A DNA stretch of 33,867 nucleotides from Acidobacteriaceae bacterium (GCA_903970395.1 CAJCIM010000039.1:1-33867), one strand, 5' to 3'. Shown: positions 1-8,350, counted from the stretch's first letter. The notes: a model not told the origin generated them from the sequence alone. Program-made: numbers and translations.

Positions 1-903
1 ACGCTGCTGGCCGACTACGCCGTGCTCGTCAAACCGCGCGTCTCCCTGATGGTCATCATCACCGCAGCCGCCGGCTTCTACCTCGGCTCGCTGGCCTCTG
101 GCATTCCGCCGTTCAACCTGCTGCTCCTCAAAACCCTCATCGGAGTGGCCCTCGTCACCGCCGGCTCCAGCGTTCTGAACCAGGCCCTCGAACGCACCAC
201 CGACCTCCTGATGCCGCGCACCGCCTCGCGCCCCATGGCGCAGCGCCGCATCTCCTTCGCGCACGGTCTCATCCTTGGCTTCATCCTCGTCGCCGGTGGC
301 TCCATCTACCTCGCCTGGGCCACCAATCCCATCACCGGTATGCTGACGCTGCTCACCGCCGTCGCCTACGTCGCCATCTACACCCCGCTCAAGCGCATCA
401 CCACCCTCAACACCTTCATCGGAGCCTTTCCCGGCGCGCTCCCTCCACTCATCGGCTGGACCGCCTCCCGCGGTCTCATCGAGTGGCCCGCCGTCGCTCT
501 CTTCGCCATCCTCTTCGTCTGGCAGTTCCCGCACTTCATGGCCATCGGCTGGCTCTATCGCAACGACTACGCCCACGCCGGCCTCCGCGTCACCGCCACC
601 CAGAGTTCCCCCTCCTGGGCTGCCCGCTCCTCCGCCATCCAGGCGCTCTTCTACGCCGTCCTCATGATCCCCGTCAGCCTCTGGCCCTACTGGCTACACA
701 TCAGCGGTCTGCCCTACGCCCTCGTCGCCTCAGCTCTCGGCCTCTGGTACCTCGGCGCCACCATCCGCTTCGCCGCCATCACCCGCCACCCCGAAGAGCC
801 CAACCGCACCCTCGCCCGACACCTGCTCAAAGTCTCCGTCATCTATCTACCCCTGCTCCTCATCGCCATGATGCTCAACGCGCAAGGCCGACTCCTCTTC
901 TAG
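1..903 (+). CDS. ctaB: Protoheme IX farnesyltransferase (heme O synthase), 5' partial
   Basis: Transfers a farnesyl group to protoheme IX to make heme O for terminal oxidases; a polytopic inner-membrane UbiA-family prenyltransferase. The frame is open from the first base (it reads LLADYAVLVKPRVSL), so the true start lies upstream and the GTG at 22 is internal. The first prenyl-diphosphate/Mg site is seen as NQALERTTDLLMPRT followed by SRP, and the second loop region as YTPLKR with NTFIGAFPGALPPLIGW; about seven to eight hydrophobic segments follow. The stop is TAG at 901-903. The DUF420 gene follows after about 97 bp, a pairing consistent with a cytochrome oxidase assembly locus. Alanine codons are almost all GCC, typical of the backbone genes here. 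Family assignment is secure. Confidence 0.93.
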   Translation, partial: TLLADYAVLVKPRVSLMVIITAAAGFYLGSLASGIPPFNLLLLKTLIGVALVTAGSSVLNQALERTTDLLMPRTASRPMAQRRISFAHGLILGFILVAGGSIYLAWATNPITGMLTLLTAVAYVAIYTPLKRITTLNTFIGAFPGALPPLIGWTASRGLIEWPAVALFAILFVWQFPHFMAIGWLYRNDYAHAGLRVTATQSSPSWAARSSAIQALFYAVLMIPVSLWPYWLHISGLPYALVASALGLWYLGATIRFAAITRHPEEPNRTLARHLLKVSVIYLPLLLIAMMLNAQGRLLF

Positions 904-914
904 CTCTTTGTTTT

Positions 915-970
915 GTCATTCCCGAAGGGAATCTGAGTTTGTCCCAGCGAGAGCCGAAGGCGCGAGCGTA
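915..970 (+). repeat. Dispersed intergenic repeat (TGTCATTC type) between ctaB and DUF420
   Basis: Two modules are visible. Bases 915-935 hold the dyad ATTCCC-GAA-GGGAAT, and the same module recurs at 32237. Bases 946-970 read AGCGAGAGCCG(A)AGGCGCGAGC(G)TA, matching 2015-2039 at 23 of 25 positions. Recurrence within one window supports a genome-wide repeat family; its function is unknown. Confidence 0.75.
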
Positions 971-982
971 CCGCTAACCCAC

Positions 983-988
983 TACACT
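983..988 (+). promoter_or_regulatory. -10-like hexamer TACACT before the DUF420 gene
   Basis: TACACT lies 12 nt before the ATG at 1001. No convincing -35 is seen. A weak AGAAG sits just before the ATG, so a short-leader transcript is plausible but not shown. Confidence 0.3.
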
Positions 989-1000
989 CAAAAGAAGCCA

Positions 1001-1552
1001 ATGACTCAAGACACAACCAACTACCGAACCCCGCCCTCGGTCATCGCCGCCATCATCGTCGTAAGCGCCGTCGCATCTCTCTTCCTCGCATGGCTGGTCT
1101 ACTACCACCCGCCCATCGACGCCGCAGGCCATCACCTGCCCTTCCTCCCCGAGCTCGACGCCGCTCTCAACGCCATCTGCGCCGTCTTCCTTATCAACGG
1201 CTTCCGCCACATCAAGAGCCGAAACATCGCCGCGCACCGCAATAGCATGTTCGCGGCCTTCGTCGTCTCCAGCGCCTTCCTTGTCGCCTACATCGCCAAC
1301 CACGTCCTGCACGGCGACATACTCTTCCCCACCACGCATCCCACCGCGCGCTTCATCTATCTCTGGATCCTGCTACTCCCGCACATCCTTCTCGCGGTCA
1401 TTGCGTTGCCCATGATCCTCATCACCTTCTTCCTCTCGCTCACGGGCCGCTTCCCCGCCCACAAAAAAATCGCCCGCTACACCTTCCCCATCTGGCTCTA
1501 CGTCTCCATCTCCGGCGTAGTCGTCTACGCCATGCTGGCCGCCTACCACTAG
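1001..1552 (+). CDS. DUF420 family membrane protein
   Basis: A 183-residue polytopic membrane protein of the DUF420 (YozB-like) family, often encoded beside cytochrome c oxidase and heme-synthesis genes; its exact biochemical role is not established. Start chosen at ATG 1001, because an upstream in-frame extension would run through the repeat at 915-970. Five hydrophobic segments are seen at about 13-35, 55-70, 83-105, 118-146 and 164-181. Conserved-looking histidines at about 70, 79, 101, 104, 128 and 154 lie near helix ends, as expected for a family suspected of metal or heme handling. It follows ctaB in the same direction, which supports a role in oxidase biogenesis. Family call is fairly sure; function is inferred from context. 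Confidence 0.82.
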   Translation: MTQDTTNYRTPPSVIAAIIVVSAVASLFLAWLVYYHPPIDAAGHHLPFLPELDAALNAICAVFLINGFRHIKSRNIAAHRNSMFAAFVVSSAFLVAYIANHVLHGDILFPTTHPTARFIYLWILLLPHILLAVIALPMILITFFLSLTGRFPAHKKIARYTFPIWLYVSISGVVVYAMLAAYH

Positions 1553-1560
1553 CTGAAAGT

Positions 1561-1602
1561 TGTCATCCTAAGCACAGCGAAAGACCTGCTGTTGCTCCTG
1601 TC
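1561..1602 (+). repeat. Dispersed intergenic repeat (TGTCATCC type)
   Basis: Begins TGTCATCCTAAGCACAGCGA and continues into GACCTGCTGTTGCTCCTGTC. The second half resembles GACCTGCAGTTGCC at 1930 and CTGCAGTTGCC at 32262, so it belongs to the same modular repeat family as the copies at 915, 1885, 18121 and 32237. It runs directly into the heptameric tract at 1596-1637. Confidence 0.65.
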
Positions 1603-1637
1603 TATCCTCTACCCGCTGTCCTCTATCCCCTGTTTCT
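1596..1637 (+). repeat. Pyrimidine-rich heptameric tract A
   Basis: Six consecutive 7-mers: TCCTGTC, TATCCTC, TACCCGC, TGTCCTC, TATCCCC, TGTTTCT. The T-purine/pyrimidine start of each unit keeps a 7-base phase. It ends 5 bases before the ATG at 1643. Three similar tracts are at 19004, 25914 and 31301. Confidence 0.7.
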
Positions 1638-1642
1638 CCCCT

Positions 1643-1870
1643 ATGCAATCCGACACCCGCACCATCCTCAAAACCGGCTCCACCATCTTCCTCTCGGGAG
1701 CCATCTCCGCGCTGCTCATGTACACCGTCTTTGGCGGAGTCTCCAAACAGGGCCCACACACCAACGGCGGCTGGCTCTGCCTCATGGTCGCCATGGGCTG
1801 CCTCCCCACCGGGGCCCTCACCCTCGCCCTCGGCCTCGCCAAACTACTCGGCGACCTCCGCCGCGACTAA
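1643..1870 (+). CDS. Small two-helix membrane protein, unknown function
   Basis: A 75-residue protein starting MQSDTRTILKTGS, with hydrophobic helices at about 13-29 and 44-68 separated by a short Gly/Asn-rich loop (KQGPHTNGG). No family recognised. ATG 1643 was chosen because the in-frame TTG further upstream (1592) would translate the repeat and heptameric tract. No Shine-Dalgarno precedes the ATG: its leader is made entirely of repeat sequence. Codon use (mostly C-ending) matches neighbouring backbone genes, which favours a real gene. It may be a late member of the ctaB-DUF420 group, but this is only position-based. Confidence 0.6.
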   Translation: MQSDTRTILKTGSTIFLSGAISALLMYTVFGGVSKQGPHTNGGWLCLMVAMGCLPTGALTLALGLAKLLGDLRRD

Positions 1871-1884
1871 ACCCACACAAAGTG

Positions 1885-2039
1885 TGTCATCTCGACCGAA
1901 GTCCGCGCTTTTGCGGACGCAGTGGAGAGACCTGCAGTTGCCTTTGCAGTTGCCTGTCTTCCATTGCGACCATTGCGGGCTTCTACATCGCGCCTCTGCG
2001 TGAAGCCTTGCCGTAGCGAGAGCCGCAGGCGCGAGCATA
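1885..2039 (+). repeat. Composite dispersed repeat with internal hairpin
   Basis: Starts TGTCATCTCGACCGAA, contains the perfect hairpin GTCCGC-GCTTTT-GCGGAC (1901-1918), then GCAGTGGAGAGACCTGCA, also seen at 18144-18161 with minor change, then a 12-bp duplication GTTGCCTTTGCA/GTTGCC. It ends with AGCGAGAGCCGCAGGCGCGAG (2015-2035), the partner of 946-966. The hairpin, 31 bp after the stop at 1870, could also end transcription, though no T-run follows. Confidence 0.7.
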
Positions 2040-2096
2040 TCCTAAAATAATAGGAGCACAGACAAACCTCACTCCGCCTCAGCCGTCCAACCCTAC

Positions 2097-2897
2097 ATGC
2101 CCCTCAAGCCCTTTGCCGCGCTCGCCCTCCTCGCGTTCACCGCTTCGGCGCAGTCCCCACAGCTCTCACCCAAAGCGGCCTACAACCAGGCGATGCACCC
2201 GCTCGACCTCACACGCCAGTCCATCTCCAACTGGTCCGACACCGAGACCGCAGCCCTCACCGTCACGATCACCAACGCAAGAACCGGCTGCGAAGCACGC
2301 GACCCCAAGACCTTTACAGGCACCGACCTCATCGACCTAGCCCGCCTCTGCGCCCTCGGCCAGAGCTTCCCCGAGGTCATCGTCGCAGCCTCCCGCTACA
2401 TCGCATCCCCCGAAGCCGCCACCGGCACACAACAGCAACTCGCCTTCGCCTACGCCGCGCTCGTCAACGCGCAGCTCCACACCAGGGACGAGCCCGCCGC
2501 GCTCACCTCCGCGAAGACCATGCTCACGGCCGTCCCCTACGACGCCACCGTAGCCGACGCCATCGACTCCGCCATCAACTACATGCAGTTCCTCCACACC
2601 GCTGACGCACTTAGCCTCGCCACCGCCCGTCAGCCTCTGCTGCTCGCACAGATGCAGCAACTCACCTCCAGCACCACACTAGCCGCCTCATCGCAGCCCT
2701 CCCTCCACGACCTCTACGCCGACGGCCTCGCCCTCGCCGCCATCCAGCAACTCGCCAAATCTCCAACCTCCGAGATTGCGCTCACAGCCTGTCAAGCCCA
2801 CCGCGCCTCAGCAAACGCACTAACCCAAGCCAGCACAGCATTTAGCGCACAAAAAACAAAACACTTTATCCTCTCCGGTTCTCTATACTGGAGATAG
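2097..2897 (+). CDS. Exported helical-repeat protein, possibly 3'-truncated
   Basis: A 266-residue protein with a clear signal peptide (MPLKPFAALALLAFTASAQS). The body is alpha-helical with TPR-like stretches, for example DLIDLARLCALGQSFPEVIVAASRYI and QLAFAYAALVNAQL. From memory, similar N-terminal regions in acidobacteria are followed by a TlpA-like thioredoxin domain; none is present here. The last ~20 residues (after TAFSAQKTKHF) use less typical codons and look unlike the rest, suggesting the original 3' end was lost near 2840, at the edge of the accessory block. No good ribosome site precedes the ATG. Signal peptide is seen; the truncation is inference. It may instead be a complete short protein. 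Confidence 0.6.
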   Translation: MPLKPFAALALLAFTASAQSPQLSPKAAYNQAMHPLDLTRQSISNWSDTETAALTVTITNARTGCEARDPKTFTGTDLIDLARLCALGQSFPEVIVAASRYIASPEAATGTQQQLAFAYAALVNAQLHTRDEPAALTSAKTMLTAVPYDATVADAIDSAINYMQFLHTADALSLATARQPLLLAQMQQLTSSTTLAASSQPSLHDLYADGLALAAIQQLAKSPTSEIALTACQAHRASANALTQASTAFSAQKTKHFILSGSLYWR

Positions 2898-3352
2898 GGA
2901 AGAAATTGGTAACTGGAAAACTGACAGCCGTCTGCTGAAGGCGAAGACTGGATCGGCGGCGATTCCCACTAAGCCCAATCCTTCCAATATCTTACCCGCA
3001 ACCCGCACCGAATCAGCCGCTTAGCCCCGGGATACCCCGCTAAGCCGTTGATTCCACACAGCGGCCCCGTTTCTCAAGGGAGGGGGGAGGGGTGCTACTA
3101 TCCCTTGCCCAGTTCTCTGCGATATCTCGACACGACAACTTGTCGAGATATCGCAAATGCGTGTTTTGTGGCTGGACGATTTAGAAACGTGCCTTGGGCT
3201 GTGCTCGCGAACTGAGAATCGGACTTGCCGCCAAGCTTACTTTGAAGGCACAGGCGGTTGGCGATAGCGCAATCAAGAGCCACAGGTGTGCCATATGGCT
3301 TCCCTGTGCCGACTGGCAAACTCAAGCTGATCTTCGGGCTCCGAGCCCCTCG
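2898..3352. other. Gene-free interval with three inverted repeats
   Basis: 455 bases with no convincing gene between the possibly truncated exported protein and the 3' end of the fucosidase. It holds a 7-bp dyad GCTTAGC/GCTAAGC (3019-3045), a 7-bp dyad CAAGGGA/TCCCTTG (3075-3107) and a perfect 14-bp dyad (3119-3154). The segment 3155-3352 has an open minus-strand frame, but it matches no family I know. Confidence 0.6.
3119..3154. repeat. Perfect 14-bp inverted repeat with 8-base spacer
   Basis: Left arm GCGATATCTCGACA (3119-3132), right arm TGTCGAGATATCGC (3141-3154), spacer CGACAACT. The arms are exact reverse complements. No T-run follows, so an operator or element end fits better than a terminator. 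The TATCTCGA core recalls regulator sites I associate with PadR-type genes in acidobacteria, but no such regulator is nearby. Confidence 0.7.
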
Positions 3353-5008
3353 TCAGGCATGGATGGCGAAAGCGTAGGCGTAAGGGTTCGGCGGGTTTGC
3401 AGGAAGAGTGAGATGCAGACCGCTGCCATCCTGAGCGAAAGCGACCCTGCCGGTGCCGAACAAATCCACACGCTGAACTGGCCGCGGGAGAGCGGCAGAT
3501 CCCTTGGCAAGAGTCTTGATAAGCAGCTTGCCTTCGGTCGGCCAGACGAAGGCGAAGGCGTAAAGAATCTCGCCCTTGGTCACGAACCGGATATCTTCCG
3601 CGGTGTAAGGCCGCTGCCTCTTTTCGTTAAACGTGCCCGCGGCCGCAATGTCCGGCGGCCCTTCGCCGAAGACGCTGAAGGGGCGGGTACCGTAGATCGC
3701 GTCGCCATGCAACTGCATCCACGAGGCTAGCTCGATTAGGAATGCGCGCTCGTCCTCATCGATGGTGCCATCGCCGCGCAACGGAATGCTGAGGAGAAGA
3801 TTCCCATTGCGGCTGACGATGTCGATCAGCGTGTGGATGACGAACGTAGGGGTCTTGTACTTGTGCGCATTAAACAGCGAGCGGTCGTAATACCAGTCGC
3901 CGATGCACGTATCGGACTGCCACGGTTGGGCGAGTATGCCGTTGACCTTGCCGCGTTCGACATCCAGGGTGACCGAGCCGACATGTTCGGGCTTTATGTC
4001 TTTCGCGTTGACCACCACATCCACCTTGCCGCGTGTGCGCACGCTGGAGTTGTAATAGTGGGTCACCATGTCGATGCCATATTGGCCCAGCGGCAGTTCG
4101 CTATCGTCGAAGTAAAGCAGGTCGGGGCTATAGGTGTCGACGAGGTCCTGGCAACGGAGAAACCAGTTTTCAGCAAAGCGCGGGTCCATGGTCGGAACGC
4201 CTTCGTTCCACGGGCGGTCGTTGGCCTCATGCCACTTGTTGGCCACCGCAATGCTGGTGAAGCCGTCCGGCATCACGATGTTGCGGCCGGTATACAACTT
4301 CTGTGGATCGAGGCCATCCCACCACTTGCCCTTCCCATCCGCCTTGGTCAGGGTATAGGCGTCGTACCGGACGCCTTGCATCGGCCCTTCGGGGTCGTAA
4401 TCGTACGCAACCTGTAACCAGTGCCACGCGTGCGCCCCATGGTTCGAAACGCCGAAACGCAGTCCGCGCTTGCGCGCCTCCTTGGCCCACACCGCCATGA
4501 TGTCCCGCTTCGGCCCGACCTTAACAGAGTTCCACTCATGAAAGCGCGAGTTGTAAATGTCGAAGTTGTCATGGTGCTGCGCCAGTGCTACGAAATACTT
4601 TGCCCCGGCAGAGACGAACAGGTCCATCAACTGTTCCGGCTGCCACCGTTCAGCTTTCCAGGTGCCGTTCAATTCCACAGCCCCGAACTTCGAGGGATGT
4701 CCATACTCAGCCAGGTGAAACTTGTTCTGCTTCGAGCCTTGAAGATATAGGTTGCAGGTGTACCAGTCGCCTTGCTCCGGCATCGACTCCGGTCCCCAGC
4801 ACGACCAAATGCCGAACTTCGCGTTGCGGAACCATTCGGGGGTCTGATAGCCCGCCCGGAGCGAGTCCCACGTGGGCTGGAACGGGCCCGGGGCGATGTG
4901 ATGCGGACTGGCACTCTGAGGCAAGAGCGCATTCGGAATTGCGGCTGCCGGCGCGGCGGCTGCGATGGACTTGAGGACGCTTCTGCGAGAGAGCTGCGGC
5001 AGTGGCAT
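3353..5008 (-). CDS. GH29 alpha-L-fucosidase-type glycosidase, Tat-exported
   Basis: Retaining exo-glycosidase of family GH29, expected to release alpha-L-fucose from glycans in the periplasm or outside. With the longest start (ATG 5059) it has 568 residues; I prefer ATG 5008 (551 residues) because it leaves a compact Tat signal MPLPQLSRRSVLKSIAAAA with the SRRxxLK motif. Neither start has a strong ribosome site. Numbered from the long start: active-site HHD at 162-164 (ALAQHHDNFDIY), the nucleophile region PDLLYFDDSELP with Asp 318/319, WQSDTCIGDWYY at 380-391 and SRNGNLLLSIPLRGDGTI at 416-433. Length fits the catalytic domain plus a small C-terminal domain. It is divergent from the GH106-like gene at 5438. 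Family is secure; fucose specificity is inferred. Confidence 0.88.
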   Translation of the reverse strand: MPLPQLSRRSVLKSIAAAAPAAAIPNALLPQSASPHHIAPGPFQPTWDSLRAGYQTPEWFRNAKFGIWSCWGPESMPEQGDWYTCNLYLQGSKQNKFHLAEYGHPSKFGAVELNGTWKAERWQPEQLMDLFVSAGAKYFVALAQHHDNFDIYNSRFHEWNSVKVGPKRDIMAVWAKEARKRGLRFGVSNHGAHAWHWLQVAYDYDPEGPMQGVRYDAYTLTKADGKGKWWDGLDPQKLYTGRNIVMPDGFTSIAVANKWHEANDRPWNEGVPTMDPRFAENWFLRCQDLVDTYSPDLLYFDDSELPLGQYGIDMVTHYYNSSVRTRGKVDVVVNAKDIKPEHVGSVTLDVERGKVNGILAQPWQSDTCIGDWYYDRSLFNAHKYKTPTFVIHTLIDIVSRNGNLLLSIPLRGDGTIDEDERAFLIELASWMQLHGDAIYGTRPFSVFGEGPPDIAAAGTFNEKRQRPYTAEDIRFVTKGEILYAFAFVWPTEGKLLIKTLAKGSAALPRPVQRVDLFGTGRVAFAQDGSGLHLTLPANPPNPYAYAFAIHA

Positions 5009-5090
5009 GTCGGGGAAGTTATAGAGGGTGGCTCGATTATTCGGTTGTTCTGATCCCATTCATTTGGGACGCATCAAAGGGAACGCGCCG

Positions 5091-5105
5091 AAACACGTTG
5101 CGTTT
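5091..5105. promoter_or_regulatory. Possible LacI/GalR-type operator
   Basis: AAACAC-GTT-GCGTTT is an imperfect dyad (one mismatch per arm) resembling the AAACG/CGTTT halves of LacI-family sites. It sits upstream of the fucosidase and inside the divergent promoter region. No regulator gene is adjacent. Low confidence. Confidence 0.25.
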
Positions 5106-5426
5106 TACTCCAACATCGGAGGGCACCGTCTCAAAGCAACCGCTCAGAATGGACCTATGGGTAGACACATAAGCTTGCTCAATCGACTCTGGTGCTCGTG
5201 AATGGTCGTGCGCCGGCAGGATCGGCGCTGCTGCCGTAATCATGAGGCTCTCACAGCTATGAAGTTATTGGGCTACGATGCGAGAAAGCGAAAAACAACC
5301 GCGAGTTGAACACGCGAAGGCGCCGAAGTAGAAGTAATCGCTGCTAATGCACTTCAAATCGCAGACCTTAGTGCGACTTGTCGACGCGGGTAAACGTATA
5401 GTCCATGTCGAACAAAAGAACCTATT

Positions 5427-5430
5427 GGAG
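5427..5430 (+). promoter_or_regulatory. Ribosome binding site deciding the GH106-like start
   Basis: GGAG lies 7 nt before ATG 5438. This favours 5438 over the in-frame ATG at 5405, and the protein then begins directly with a signal peptide. Confidence 0.7.
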
Positions 5431-5437
5431 TACCGCC

Positions 5438-8134
5438 ATGAAGTTTGCCCCGAGGCCATGTCTTGTTTCACTGGTGCTTCCGATGTGGATCATGCCAACG
5501 TTACTTGCGCAGCAGCAACGCCCCTGGCAACAAGTGACCGTGCCTTCGACGCAAGAGGTGGCGGCGAACTTCAAAGCGCCGCCGCGCGAGTATGGCGCCA
5601 TCCAGCCGTTTCAGAGCTGGAACGGGGCCGATCCGGTAGAAGTTCGGCAGCGCATCAGCCGCGATCTCGACCGGCTTTCTGCCAACGGCATCTTCATCAT
5701 CAATCTCTCGCCCGGTCGGCGCGATATGGCTCACGGCGAGCCGGCGTATCTCTCGCCCGGCCACATGGATCAGGTGAAGTACACGGTTGCTGAGTTGGCT
5801 AAGCGCAACATGCGCATGTGGATTCAGGATGAAAGCGACTACCCCAGCGGTTTTGCAGGGGGCTACATTACGGAACGCTACCCGCAACTCGGCATGCAGG
5901 ACATCGTCACAGACATAACCGTGCATGTGGCCCCAGGACAGACGCTGCAAATGCCGGTGCCGCCGGACACGCTTGCCATCTGGGCTACAGAGATGGACGC
6001 GCAGGGTCAGGTCGAGAAGGTGATCCCCATACCATTGCCGGCCGAGCTGCAGTTGAAGTATCTCACTCCGGCTGAAGGCACTACGCCGAACGAGCCGCGG
6101 CATAGCTGGCAGGTACAGTTTATGCGCCACGTCTACCTCAGTTCGCCAACGCGCAACTTCAACCGCGCCGACGGGACACGGGCCAAGGACGCTACCTACA
6201 CGATCATCGATTACCTGGATCCGAAGGCCACCGACGCATTTCTGCACACCGTGCATGAGACGTACTACAACGCGGTAGGCGACCAGTTCGGCAAGATCGT
6301 GCTAGGGACATTTGGCGACGAACCGGACTACAGTAGCGGCATTCCGTGGACGCCGCATCTGCTGGAAACCTTTAAAGCTCAGAAGGGGTATGACCTGGCG
6401 CCATACATTTCGTCGTGGTTCGATCACAAACCGATCCCAGGAGCGGATCGCGCTCGCGCCGATTATTACGACGTGTGGAGCGGCATTTTCCGCGACTCTT
6501 TCTTCGGCGAGCAGGCCAACTGGGACAAGGCGCACAACGTGGAGTACCTGGTCCACCTGAACCACGAAGAGACGATGCTCGCGCTGGAGCGCAGCGAGGG
6601 CGACTACTTCCGCGACGAGCGCTACGTGCAGGTCCCGGGTATCGACAATTTGAGCCAACTGATTCCCAGCGCGGTACACACTCCTGACGGCACTTGGAAT
6701 ATCAACAACAATTTTCCTAAGCTGGCTAGTTCTGACGCGCATCTCTTCGGCAAGCCCAAGGTATGGGCGGAAGAGGGCGGCGGCACTGGCGTCGATGGCA
6801 AGTACCAACTCGACTTCCAATTCGTGCGGGGTGTGAACGCGATGCAAATTCGCGTTCCGGTGACGCGTTTTGGACAGGATGCGAACGCAGCCGCGCCGCC
6901 TCCGCCCGCACCGCCCGAGGCGGCGATGATTGCGTGGTACACCAACCGCGGCGGATACCTGATGGCCATCGGACGGCCGGCGGCGCAGGTGGGCCTCTAC
7001 CATCCCGGTAACACCATTTGGCTGGGCGGCGACGACGCTACTGAGGCCGACCGCAGCACCACCAAGCTCGGCTGGGAGTTCTTCGAGCACCAGGTTGACT
7101 GGGACTACTTCGACGAGCAGTCGCTCAGCTCCGTCGCGAAGCTCGAACATGGCGGCTTCACCAATCTCAGCGGTCAGACCTATAAGGCCATCGTGCTGCC
7201 ATCAATGACGGTGATCACGCGCACGGGATTGGACCGTCTCCGCGAGTTCGCCAAGCAAGGCGGAAAGGTCATCTTTGTTGGCAAGACGCCGTCGCTTGTC
7301 ATTGATAAGACTTTCATGGACGCGAAAGAGAAGCCCGACCTCAGCTTCGCCACGCTGATCGAATCTTCCGGCGACATCACGCCCGCCGTGTTGGCGGCGC
7401 TGCCCGCGCCCGACGTCAAGCTCGACGCCGAATTTCCGCGACTGACCTACACGCACCGCCAGTGGGCTGACGGAGACATGTACTACTTCTTCAATGAGAG
7501 TAACAAGGCTGAATCGCGTGTAGCCACCGTCGCCGGCCACGGCGCGGCGCAGTCGTGGGACCTCGCAACCGGCACGATTCATCCCATTGCCGCTGCGAAA
7601 AGCGAAGCGGACGGAGTCAAGATCCCGCTGGTGCTCGCTCCTTATCAGGCAAAGGTGATCGTCATCGGCCCGCTGCCCAAGGAAGCTGCCGCAGCGGAGC
7701 CATCATTCGCTGCAGGCACTACGTTGGCCGAGTTAACCGGCGAATGGAACCTGACGCTAAACGGCAAACCGATGACGACCACCGAGCTGAAGTCCTGGGA
7801 AGACCTTGGCACAACCGGCTTCTCCGGGCCCGCCACCTACCACAAGCAATTCACAGTTTCGGCTGTCGCCAAAGGCAAGCAAGTGTATCTCGAGATTGCG
7901 GATGTGCATGATTATGCCAAGGTGGTTTTGAACGGCAAAGACCTGGGCGCGGCTGCCTGGCAACCATATCGTTGGGACGTGACCGGCGCGCTGAAGAATG
8001 GTGCGAATGACCTGGTCATCCAGGTGAATGCCCTGGCAGCGGCTGGTCGTGGAGGCTCGGGAGGCCGTCCAGCAGCGCTCGCGGCGGCTCCATCCTCCGG
8101 CCTGCTCGGCAGTGTCAAACTGGTGGCTTACTAA
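5438..8134 (+). CDS. GH106-like glycosidase (alpha-L-rhamnosidase family), exported
   Basis: 898 residues from ATG 5438. The signal peptide is MKFAPRPCLVSLVLPMWIMPTLLAQ. The body matches the GH106/Glyco_hydro_106 pattern: an early barrel with IQDESDYPSGFAGGYIT (about 129-145), GTFGDEPDY (290-298) with Glu 295 a candidate catalytic acid, and LNHEE (374-378). The C-terminal ~180 residues form a jelly-roll sugar-binding domain (from about ELTGEWNL to SGLLGSVKLVAY). GH106 enzymes remove alpha-L-rhamnose from pectic rhamnogalacturonans and other glycans, and export suggests periplasmic or extracellular action. Divergent from the GH29 fucosidase, suggesting joint work on a deoxy-sugar-decorated polymer. 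A Gly/Ala-rich patch near 860-880 is a likely flexible loop. Family fairly sure; exact sugar unproven. Confidence 0.82.
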   Translation: MKFAPRPCLVSLVLPMWIMPTLLAQQQRPWQQVTVPSTQEVAANFKAPPREYGAIQPFQSWNGADPVEVRQRISRDLDRLSANGIFIINLSPGRRDMAHGEPAYLSPGHMDQVKYTVAELAKRNMRMWIQDESDYPSGFAGGYITERYPQLGMQDIVTDITVHVAPGQTLQMPVPPDTLAIWATEMDAQGQVEKVIPIPLPAELQLKYLTPAEGTTPNEPRHSWQVQFMRHVYLSSPTRNFNRADGTRAKDATYTIIDYLDPKATDAFLHTVHETYYNAVGDQFGKIVLGTFGDEPDYSSGIPWTPHLLETFKAQKGYDLAPYISSWFDHKPIPGADRARADYYDVWSGIFRDSFFGEQANWDKAHNVEYLVHLNHEETMLALERSEGDYFRDERYVQVPGIDNLSQLIPSAVHTPDGTWNINNNFPKLASSDAHLFGKPKVWAEEGGGTGVDGKYQLDFQFVRGVNAMQIRVPVTRFGQDANAAAPPPPAPPEAAMIAWYTNRGGYLMAIGRPAAQVGLYHPGNTIWLGGDDATEADRSTTKLGWEFFEHQVDWDYFDEQSLSSVAKLEHGGFTNLSGQTYKAIVLPSMTVITRTGLDRLREFAKQGGKVIFVGKTPSLVIDKTFMDAKEKPDLSFATLIESSGDITPAVLAALPAPDVKLDAEFPRLTYTHRQWADGDMYYFFNESNKAESRVATVAGHGAAQSWDLATGTIHPIAAAKSEADGVKIPLVLAPYQAKVIVIGPLPKEAAAAEPSFAAGTTLAELTGEWNLTLNGKPMTTTELKSWEDLGTTGFSGPATYHKQFTVSAVAKGKQVYLEIADVHDYAKVVLNGKDLGAAAWQPYRWDVTGALKNGANDLVIQVNALAAAGRGGSGGRPAALAAAPSSGLLGSVKLVAY

Positions 8135-8322
8135 CAGCCACGCCAGACGGGCGGCTACAATCAAGGAGCGAACCCACTACCTCGCAAGTTGAATGGAATG
8201 CGTTTCCGATCAACGAGCGCGAATTCCTTCGGCCTGAATTTCCGAGAGCGTTGCGGCTGTGTCGGGGGGAGTTCGATCGAAGACAATGCGGATACCGCTG
8301 GTGCGCGTATTGCTCGGGAACT

Positions 8323-8350
8323 GCAATTTACTGGTGCCCCGGTAAATTGC
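8323..8350. repeat. Inverted repeat / hairpin
   Basis: GCAATTTACTGG (8323-8334), loop TGCC, then CCGGTAAATTGC (8339-8350), with one mismatch in 12. It is about 190 bp after the GH106-like stop and has no T-run, so terminator use is doubtful. Confidence 0.5.

Larger units (their letters stand above)
5009..5437. other. Divergent intergenic region between two glycosidase genes
   Basis: About 430 bases separate the starts of the GH29 gene (minus) and the GH106-like gene (plus), so both promoters should lie here. One LacI-type dyad candidate (5091-5105) is noted; no clear -35/-10 pair was found. Short open frames here lack family resemblance. Confidence 0.5.

Noticed and set aside
483-977. 164-codon plus-strand frame overlapping ctaB in another frame
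   Set aside because: Arg/His/Pro-rich shadow frame crossing the ctaB stop and the repeat; no motifs.
3098-3325. 75-codon minus-strand frame in the gap after the fucosidase
   Set aside because: No family resemblance and it crosses the 14-bp dyad; listed only as an open frame in a non-coding interval.
6302-7150. 282-codon minus-strand frame inside the GH106-like gene
   Set aside because: Arg/Val-rich shadow of a gene with intact glycosidase motifs on the other strand.
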